This document shows, piece after piece, positions 41,745 through 50,069 of a DNA stretch of 64,000 bases; position 1 is the stretch's first letter; every line of letters starts with the position of its first letter. Where the stretch lies: assembly GCF_000497045.1 (NCBI RefSeq), contig NW_015961958.1, positions 310,001-374,000 on the forward strand, written 5' to 3'. Below the pieces are notes generated by a model. That model saw nothing but the letters and a program-made list of their open reading frames with translations, did no database searches and was not told where the DNA came from. The DNA comes from Kalmanozyma brasiliensis GHG001 (Eukaryota; Basidiomycota; Ustilaginomycetes; Ustilaginales). Both the position numbers and the translations under genes were made by a program.

Positions 41745-43490
41745 ATGGCTCCCCAAGTCTCTTCACAAACGGGCTCTGACAGCCCAACCACCTCAAGCGA
41801 CTCGAAGCATGACATCGAGATCCGCGAGGCCATCGCCGACGACCAGCACCCGGGCATGGCCTCGATGCTGCGTCCCGGTACGACCACCGGCGGCAACATC
41901 ACCTCCGAAGAGTACATGACCGAAGATGAGAAGAAGGAGAAGGACATGAAGGACTACGGCTACCACAAGTTCCGATGGTCCTCTCTCTGGAACCCTGCCG
42001 TGATCAACCCGCTCAACGGCAAGTCGCACACCTTCCCCATCTTCCGCATCTGGGATTCGTACTCGACTGCGTTCTGGCTCGCCACGCTCGGCTTCTTCGT
42101 CGCCTTCCTCAGTTGGTTCGCCTTTGCGCCGCTGATGCCCGAGGCTGTGAGGGCGGATCTGCGTCTGTCGGCTGTTCAAGTCACCCACTCCAACATGGCC
42201 GCGCTCGGTGGTACCGCCGTGGTGCGTCTCATTGCCGGTCCCGCGTGCGATCGCTACGGACCCCGAAAGGTCATGGCTGCTCTCCTCGTCATCGGTGCCA
42301 TTCCCTCTGGCCTCGCCGCCGTCGTCCAGTCCGCAGGCGGCCTGTACACTGTCCGCTTCTTCATCTCCATCCTCGGCGCCACCTTCGTCACCTGCCAAGC
42401 ATGGTGCTCGACGTTCTACGACAAATCGGTCGTCGGCACCGCGAACGCCTTCTCGGGTGGCTGGGGTAACATGGGTGGTGGTGTCACCGTTGCTGCTATG
42501 ATCGGTCTGTTCGAGCGTTACGTCCACGCTGGGTTGACGCCACGCATGGCTTGGCGTGTGTGCTTCCCCACCCTGCCCGTTCCCGCGCTGCTGCTCGTTG
42601 CCGGTATGATCCTGCTCTTCGGCAAGGACCACCCCGCCGGCAAGTGGTCTCAACGTCACCAGTTCCAAGGTACCGCAGTGGCCATTGCACAGGGAGAGAA
42701 GATCGAGCTCGACGCCTCGGAGCGTGCCGAGTACGAGCGTGCTGCTGGCGACCGCGAGAAGGGGCCCGCTAAAGGCGCCAACTTCCGCGAAGTCACCCCC
42801 GCCGAGGCCGCCAAGCACGTCGAGGCCGTCGACACCGCCCAGTCCGAGCCGATGACGTTCAAGCGCCTCATGGTGATCCTCGTCGACCCGCGCGTGTGGA
42901 TGTGCTTCATGTGCTACCTCCTCACCTTCGGTCTCGAGACCGCTATGGATGCTGCCCTCCCCGGTCTCCTCGTCACCCTCTTCCAGTCCGGCACCTTCTC
43001 TGCCATCGACGCTGCCTACGCCGCCTCCATGTACGGTCTGCTCAACCTGTACGCTCGACCCCTCGGCGGTGTCGTCTCGGACATTCTGTACTCGAAGTAC
43101 GGTCTTCGCGGTCGAGTCATCTGGCTGCTCGCCACCGCCTTCTCTCAGGGTATCGCCATGATCGGTCTCGGCATCTACTGCAACCGCAACCCCACCCTCT
43201 CCGGTGTGCTTTGGTTCATCTTCCTCATCGGTACCACGGGTTTCCTCGCCAACGGCGCCAACTACGGTATCCCCGCTATCATCTGCCCCTCCGCTATCGG
43301 CACTGTGTCCGGTATCGTCGGTGCTGCGGGTAACCTCGGTGGTCTGCTGTATCTCGGCATCTTCTTGGCAGTTCCCGGTAACAGGGCCAGGAGGACCTTG
43401 GGTACCAAGTTCTGGATCGCCGGTGTCGTCAACGCCGGCGCTGTTCTGCCCTTCTTTGCCGTCTTGCTCCCGGGCAAGTACGGCGTATAA
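41745..43490 (+). CDS. Nitrate transporter, NNP family of the major facilitator superfamily
   Basis: A 581-residue plasma-membrane nitrate/nitrite importer of the CrnA/NrtA (NNP) type. About 12 hydrophobic segments are visible, starting near residue 100 (FWLATLGFFVAFLSWFAFAPL). The MFS motif between helices 2 and 3 reads GPACDRYGPRKV. The family nitrate signatures appear twice: GGWGNMGGGVT in the first half and GAAGNLGGLLYLGIF in the second. A large cytosolic loop (about 305-390) lies between helices 6 and 7, as in fungal members. The start at 41745 has context ACCAAAAATGG; an upstream in-frame ATG at 41658 would add 29 residues without conservation. It is divergent from nitrite reductase, as expected in a nitrate assimilation cluster. 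Confidence 0.96.
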   Translation: MAPQVSSQTGSDSPTTSSDSKHDIEIREAIADDQHPGMASMLRPGTTTGGNITSEEYMTEDEKKEKDMKDYGYHKFRWSSLWNPAVINPLNGKSHTFPIFRIWDSYSTAFWLATLGFFVAFLSWFAFAPLMPEAVRADLRLSAVQVTHSNMAALGGTAVVRLIAGPACDRYGPRKVMAALLVIGAIPSGLAAVVQSAGGLYTVRFFISILGATFVTCQAWCSTFYDKSVVGTANAFSGGWGNMGGGVTVAAMIGLFERYVHAGLTPRMAWRVCFPTLPVPALLLVAGMILLFGKDHPAGKWSQRHQFQGTAVAIAQGEKIELDASERAEYERAAGDREKGPAKGANFREVTPAEAAKHVEAVDTAQSEPMTFKRLMVILVDPRVWMCFMCYLLTFGLETAMDAALPGLLVTLFQSGTFSAIDAAYAASMYGLLNLYARPLGGVVSDILYSKYGLRGRVIWLLATAFSQGIAMIGLGIYCNRNPTLSGVLWFIFLIGTTGFLANGANYGIPAIICPSAIGTVSGIVGAAGNLGGLLYLGIFLAVPGNRARRTLGTKFWIAGVVNAGAVLPFFAVLLPGKYGV

Positions 43491-44701
43491 ATTGTAGATT
43501 CTCTCATACCACTGTCTATAGTACGTCAGGGAAAATGTCACATTGATGATTGACGATACGTTCATGCTTGATTGCGCGTGAGCGAGGTCCGGCACATACA
43601 GTGAGTATCGGTCGCCATTGTGACCTCAGAGCGGATCACGGCCAGCTAGACGCTCGCATCTTGATCTGCGGTGTGATTCCGTGAACGGATGTCATTTACG
43701 CAGACAGTATCATTTGCGGATCGCGTGAGAGGCGTGTGACGGTGGCGACGGCATCGGCCTCCCAGGTAAAGTGAGGACGGTGCAGTCCTTGAAGCTACAA
43801 GCGAAGAACTTAGACGGCTCGATCCCGGGGTTTCGGTTTGAGACTGCATCGCTGTGACTCGTGAGGGGCAGAGCCGTTGACAGGTGAGGCCTGGCGGGAA
43901 AACGGCAGCGGGGCGAGCAAAGATAAGGGCTTCCTCCGCCAAGTCTTCCCCGGAGCCTGCGCGCAACACACGCGATATCGGATTCCGAGAGGCAATCGCA
44001 TCGCTGGTTGCTCCCGAATTTGACCTGGCGATGACGAGGGTCTCACAAGCGCTCTGTTTGCCAAGTCGATGCCGATAGCGGACAAAGCGCTCGCCTCTCG
44101 CAAAAATGTGAGCTTCCGCTGCTGAGTGACGTTCGTTGAGCCTGCCATTCGCTACCGGTGTACGCGGGACCGCCCATTTGTGAGTCGCGGACAGCCCTGC
44201 TCGCTAGTCTGCGTTTTTGGCTTCGCTGTGAGCCTTGATGCCGTTGCCGCCTCCGTTGCCGCCTTCGAGCTTGCGCGAGCCCCGCTAAACGCAAAGCAGC
44301 GTGTCGATCACCGAAAAAAGTCCAAGCTCGCCCGCTTAGAGCTTTGCTCGAGTTCCACCATATCTTACCAGGCAAAGTCTCGCAACTTGACCTGCGTCGA
44401 GCGGCTTGCATGCCAGACGCAGAGATAATCTTGATCCCGACTCCCTGCTCAGCACTTTGCAAATCGCAATCTGGAAGCTCGAGACCATGGATGCAAATTT
44501 CAATGAGTGGACTGTGCTTGAGTCTCTTTGCAGCCGCTAGCAAGTTTCTCTGCAATGTATCTGGACCAGCAGGCCCGTGGTCAGGGCCGGACCAACCTTT
44601 TTGATGGACGAACGGTCGCTTTGGCAAACATCTCGCTGCTTGGTGGCGTTCGTTGCCCCTACCAACCGCACCCGCTGCCTGTGACGCACCCTCCGTCTGC
44701 C
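43491..44701. other. Intergenic downstream of the nitrate transporter
   Basis: About 1.2 kb. A 194-codon frame (44043-44627 minus) has no recognisable features and an Arg/Ser-rich composition typical of out-of-frame translation. No RNA gene seen. The right end abuts the glutamate synthase relic. Confidence 0.45.
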
Positions 44702-44797
44702 TGCGCGAGAGGGATGTCAGGGCTTACCCTTAGCTTGCTCCTTGGTTGGCTGTGGGAGGAGCTTGAAGTTGACGATGCTCTTTGCACCGTGATGAGG
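44702..44797 (-). pseudogene. Glutamate synthase relic, piece 1
   Basis: This stretch resembles the GLT1 sequence at about 46532-46626 in the same orientation. The clearest match is the block reading [14 protein letters not shown] on the minus strand. It corresponds to about residues 1964-1996 in the NADH-oxidoreductase part of GLT1. It contains substitutions and a small deletion and has no usable frame of its own. Confidence 0.75.
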
Positions 44798-44808
44798 TTA
44801 GGGTTAGG
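44798..44808 (+). repeat. Interstitial telomere-like repeat (TTAGGG, almost two units)
   Basis: The sequence TTAGGGTTAGG sits between relic pieces 1 and 2. GLT1 has about 165 bases of its own sequence at the corresponding place. TTAGGG is the telomere unit known for smut fungi. Confidence 0.7.
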
Positions 44809-44844
44809 CGACCGATGATTCTGAGGTCTCTGGGCCAGGTGGCA
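44808..44844 (-). pseudogene. Glutamate synthase relic, piece 2
   Basis: This matches GLT1 at about 46791-46827 in the same orientation (residues about 1897-1909), with substitutions. It is collinear with piece 1 except for the missing 165 bases. It ends only a few bases before the inverted piece 3. Confidence 0.65.
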
Positions 44845-44848
44845 GCAG

Positions 44849-45429
44849 AAATGGTACTACATCTGCTCGCTGAGCCCAACCAACATCATCTGCAAGGGTC
44901 AGCTGAGCCCTGTGCAGGTGTACAACTCCTACTGCAATCTCAACAACGTTCACTACACCTCCCACTTTGCCCTTGGCCACTTGCGCTTCTCCACCAACAC
45001 CTTCCCCTCGTGGGGTCGTGCTCAGCCTATGTGATGGACTGCCTCAACACCACCTTTGGAGGCAACAGGACCTGGATACGCGCTCGAGAGGGTCTCCTCA
45101 AAACGCTTCGGGGACGAGCTTAACATCATCTACCCATCAAGGGCAGTGAAACCGTCTCGGCTGGTTTTGACAACCTCTCGAGCTTCTCATCATCAACAAA
45201 CGTCCTGATCCTCCCTGAGACCATCATGATTATGATCCGAAAGGCTGGTAACGGCTCCGTGATCATCCTGCCCAAGGCAATCATGATGATGATTCCTGAG
45301 GCCTGGCAAGAAGACAGCACACACATTGAGCCGAGAAATGTTGCCTTCTACCAGCGAGCAGCCTGGCTTATGGAGCACAAGAAGGTGGCTTTGCGGCCAG
45401 CGGATTACCTGCCTCATGGAGCCCTGGGA
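44849..45429 (+). pseudogene. Glutamate synthase relic, piece 3 (inverted)
   Basis: On the plus strand this reads [19 protein letters not shown] and onward, clearly the GLT1 segment at residues about 257-420 (GLT1 genome positions 52264 down to 51770) and opposite in orientation to GLT1. By eye the first 200 bases are about 85% identical. In-frame stops and frameshifts begin after SWGRAQPM, and two short segments are duplicated in tandem (see findings). It is a dead fragment of the N-terminal amidotransferase domain and cannot encode an enzyme. Confidence 0.88.
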
Positions 45430-45995
45430 GCGCTCCTGCGCGCTTTGCTCGCAGCGCTCGCTGGCCCACATCGACGTCCGCCAGCTGCCACGGTGCGCTG
45501 CGTGTGGCAGGACCCGCTCGCGGCTTTTTGCAGACGCACACGGTGCTTGGCTGCGCCTGCTCCTGCGGGTTTGACGGACACGAGACACTCTTGCTCACTC
45601 ACAACGCTCTCTGCGCGTGGCTGACAAGCTGTACCGGCTTTGGCACAGCCAGCGTGTACACACAGGCTCGCCGACAAACACAGACGAGCACGCTTCCCTG
45701 GCCTGGCCAACCAAGTGCCTCGCTCACACATTCCACTCACTCCACGAGCAGATTGCGCACGCACACATTGTGAGAGTCAAGCCTTGAATTGAGAAATGCA
45801 CTTCGTAAAAACACACGGAACCGGGGGAAAGGGGGGATGAGACGGATCTGCAGCCTGGCACAGCTATCGACGCCTGACTCGTAAAGCCATAGAGCCGAGC
45901 GTGTCCAGCGGTGCCTTTTGCTGTGATACCGTGTTATGTACAGTGATGGGGGAAAGAAGCGCTGGCTCCTATGCCCACACACGAGCGACGAAAGC
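45430..45995. other. Intergenic between the relic and GLT1
   Basis: About 565 bases including the GLT1 3' flank. The part next to the relic (45430-45780) does not align convincingly with GLT1 by eye. No gene seen. Confidence 0.5.
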
Positions 45996-48900
45996 TTAGG
46001 CGGTAGCAGCGACCTTTGCCTTCTCGCCAGTGATGGGGAGGAACTCGCGCTTCTTGATGGAGCCGGCCCAGGGGAGGCGGGTGTTGCCCATCAGGTCTCT
46101 GTCAACCTGAGCAGCGCACGCACGACCCTCCTGGATGCCCCACACGATGAGCGACTGACCACGTCGGCAATCGCCCGCAGTGTAGACGCGCTCGACGTTG
46201 GTCTTGTACGGCGACTTGCCCTTCTGGTCGTCCGCCTTGATGTTGCTTCGTCCATCCTGCTCGAGACCCAACGCCGAGATGGCGTCGTTCTCGGGTCCAA
46301 GGAAACCGAGCGAGAGCAAGCACAGATCGCATGGCCATCGCTTCTCGGAACCAGGAATCTTGTTCATCTGCCACTTGCCAGACGCGTCGAGCTCCCAGTT
46401 GACCTTGATCGTGTTGAGCGCCACGAGCTTGCCCTCGGCATCCTTCTCGAACGAGGTGGTGGAGATGCAGTACTCGCGCGGGTCCGAACCCCACTGTGCC
46501 GCCACCTCGGTGTGACCGTAGTCCACCTTGAAGACGCGAGGGAACTGAGGCCAGGGGTTGCCCTTGGCTCGCTCGTTGGGGGGTTGAGGCAGCAGCTCAA
46601 AGTTGACGATGCTCTTGGCGCCGTGACGGAGCGAGGTGCCGAGACAGTCGTTACCCGTGTCACCACCGCCAATGACGATGACGTCCTTGTCCTTGGCGCT
46701 GAGGTAGTGGCCGTCCTGCAGGCCAGAGTCGAGCAGCGACTTGGTGTTGGGCGAGAGGAAGTCCATGGCGAAGTGAACACCGTCGGCCTCGCGGCCGGTG
46801 ATCTTGAGATCACGAGGCCAGGTGGCACCGACAGCGTAGATGACGGCATCGTTCTGAGCGTGCAGCTGCTTGGGGTCAACGTCACGACCAACCTCGGTGC
46901 TGGTGATGAAGTTGACACCCTCAGCGGCCATGAGGTCGACACGACGCTGAACAACACCCTTGTCGAGCTTCATGTTGGGGATACCGTACATGAGCAGACC
47001 ACCGATGCGGTCAGCGCGCTCGTAGACGGTGACGGAGTGACCAGCGCGGTTGAGCTGGTCAGCGGCAGCCATACCGGCGGGACCGGAGCCGATGACGGCG
47101 ACCGTCTTGCCAGTGCGGACCTTGGGAGGACGAGGAACCATCCAGCCCTCGTCGAAGCCCTTGTCGATGATGGCGCACTCGATCGACTTGATGCCGACGG
47201 GCTGCTCGGTGATGCCGAGCACACAGGCGCCCTCACAAGGAGCGGGGCAGACACGACCGGTGAACTCGGGGAAGTTGTTGGTCATGAGGAGACGGTTGAG
47301 CGCATCCTCCCATTGACCCTTGAACACGAGATCGTTCCACTTGGGAATGATGTTCGAGATGGGGCAACCAGTGTCGGCCTGGCAGAAGGGAACACCGCAA
47401 TCCATGCAACGAGCCGTCTGGTACTTAAGCTCGGCATCGCTGAGACGGACCGAGAGCTCCTTGAAATCCTTGACACGCTTGGTGGGGTTGCGGTACTTCT
47501 CACCGAGACGCTTGTACTTCATGAAGCCGCGCGTCTTGTCGAGCTTGCTGAGACGAGCCTTGGCGGTCTCGTCGTCGACCATGGAGTCCTCGACATCAAC
47601 CACGTTGGGCTCAACAGGCTTGGCAGCGGGGATCTCGCGAACCTTGTCGGCAGCGTTGTCCTTCGGGTTGTCCTCTTGAACCAAGATCTCGACCTGAGAG
47701 CCGTGGCGAGAGAGCGTGCCGAGCAGGTCGACGTGGCTCGATCGCTTCTTGTCGGCAGCGGCCTTGGCGGCCTCCTCCTCGAGCACGCGCTTGTAGTCAA
47801 GGGGCATGACGCGCACGAAGCGGGGCAGAATGTGGTGGAACTCGTGGAGGACGTGGTCGGCCACGGTGGAGTGAGTGTAGTGGCGGTGATTTTCGATCAG
47901 GTTGCGCAGCTCGGCAATCTCCTTGGGATCCTTGACAGGGCCAAGCTCCACCATCTCGGTGTTGCACTTGGTGTGGAAGTCGCGGTTCATGTCCAGCACG
48001 TAGGCGATACCTCCGCTCATGCCCTGTAATCATCGAGACACAATCATAAGGGGGGAAAGAACAAAGGTCAGAAGATGTTTCTTTTGCCACTCAAGGATGG
48101 AGACCGTGACACTTACGGCAGCGAAATTGCGTCCAGTGGGTCCGAGAACAACAACTCGACCTCCTGTGAAGATCGAAAAGCAAGTTTGGTGGTCAGCAGA
48201 CGTCTCCAAAGGTCAGGATGGGGAGTTTTGTCACCTACCGGTCATGTACTCGCATGCGTGGTCGCCGACGCCTTCGACGACGGCATGGGCACCAGAGTTG
48301 CGGACGGCGAAACGCTCTGCACCCAATCCCCTGAAGTAGGCGTGCCCTGTGATGGCACCGAAGAGGGTGGTGTTGCCGACGATGACGTTTTCTTCAGCCT
48401 TGAAGGAAGATTCCTTGGGAGGGTAAACGATGAGACGTCCTCCGGACATGCCCTTGCTGCAAAGTGGAATAAAAGGGAAACGTGTTAGTGAAGCTGAATC
48501 ACGGAAGGCCGGGGAAAGGTAGGGAGAAGTTGTACGAACCCAGCGTAGTCGTTGCAGTCTCCCTCGAGTTCGATGGTGATACCGGGAGCCAGGAAGGCAG
48601 CGAGCGATTGACCAGCCGAACCCTTGGCGTTGATGTGGATGGTGTCACGCGGCAGACCCTCCTCACCGTACAGCTTCGAGACACGGTACGAGAGCGTGGT
48701 ACCAAGGGCTCGGTCCGTGTTGACAACGTCACATTCGATCTGGACGGGCAGACCCTGGGTGAGGGCAGGCTCGGCCTCATCGATGAACTTGTTGTCAAGA
48801 CGGACGTAGAGCTTGTGGTCCTGTTGACGGACCTTGTACGTAGCCGCTCCAGGACGCATCTCGTGTGCGGGCTTCAGCAGGGCGCTGAGATCGAGGTTCT

Positions 48901-50038
48901 TGGTCTTGGGCGTACGGAGGCTGTCGTCCACCTTGAGAAGGTCAGATCGGCCGACCATCTCGTTGATGGTACGGAGACCGAGCTTGGCCATCACCGATCG
49001 AAGCTCCTCGGCGAGATAGTAAAAGAAGTTGATAACGGCCTCGGGCTGGCCGGCGAACTTCTCGCGGAGCTCGGGATCCTGCGTAGCGATTCCTACGGGA
49101 CACGTGTTCAGATCTAGCATCGTTAAAGCAAGAGAAGCGATGGAGAGAGGGTGAGAAGAGATGAGATGATGTCAGTATGGTTACGACGGCGATGGGAATA
49201 TGTTAGGTCGCGCGGAGAATACTTACGGCATTTCCTCTGAAAAAAAGAAAAGAAAACAAAAAAAAAAACAAAAAGAAAAAGGGGGGCAAGACGCGATCGT
49301 CAGCATACTGACACCATCTCAAACGATGTCGACGACGTCAAGAGGCATCGTCGTCAACGGAAACACGGTGAAAATCGGGGTCTTACCATCATGATGCAGC
49401 CTAGGGCGATCAAAGGAGTGGTCGCAAAGCCAAACTCCTCGGCGCCGAGGAGACAGGCGATGGCGACGTCACGACCGGTACGAATTTGACCGTCGGTTTG
49501 CACGGTAACGCGACCACGGAGGTCGTTGAGCACGAGCGTCTGGTGGGTCTCGGCGAGACCGAGCTCCCAAGGCAGACCGGCGTACTTGATACCAGTCCAT
49601 CGCGAGGCACCGGTACCACCGTCGTGGCCCGAGATCAGGATGTGGTCAGCCTTGGCCTTGGCGACACCAGAGGCGACGATACCGACGCCGACCTCGGAGA
49701 CGAGCTTGACACTGACGCGCGCGCGCGGGTTGGCGCACTTGAGATCGTAAATCAGCTGCTTGAGATCCTCAATCGAGTAGATGTCGTGGTGAGGAGGGGG
49801 AGAGATGAGACCGACACCAGCGGTAGAGTGACGCGTGCGGGCGATGGAGGGAGAGACCTTGTGACCAGGCAACTCTCCTCCCTCACCAGGCTTGGCACCC
49901 TGCGCCATCTTGATCTGCAGCTCGTCCGAGTCGGCAAGGTAGTTGCTGGTAACACCGAAACGACCCGAGGCGATCTGCTTGATCTTGGAACGGAGCGAGT
50001 CACCGTTGGGGAGAGGGATCGATCGCTCAGCATCCTCA

Positions 50039-50069
<31 letters not shown>

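Noticed and set aside
41793..43595. A 600-codon frame antisense to the nitrate transporter
   Set aside because: The sense strand encodes a complete transporter; the antisense product is charged and motif-free.
45936..48029. A 697-codon plus-strand frame antisense to the last GLT1 exon
   Set aside because: It is opposite a well-conserved coding exon, and its translation is Leu/Val/Asp/Gly-rich without motifs, as for the other antisense frames.
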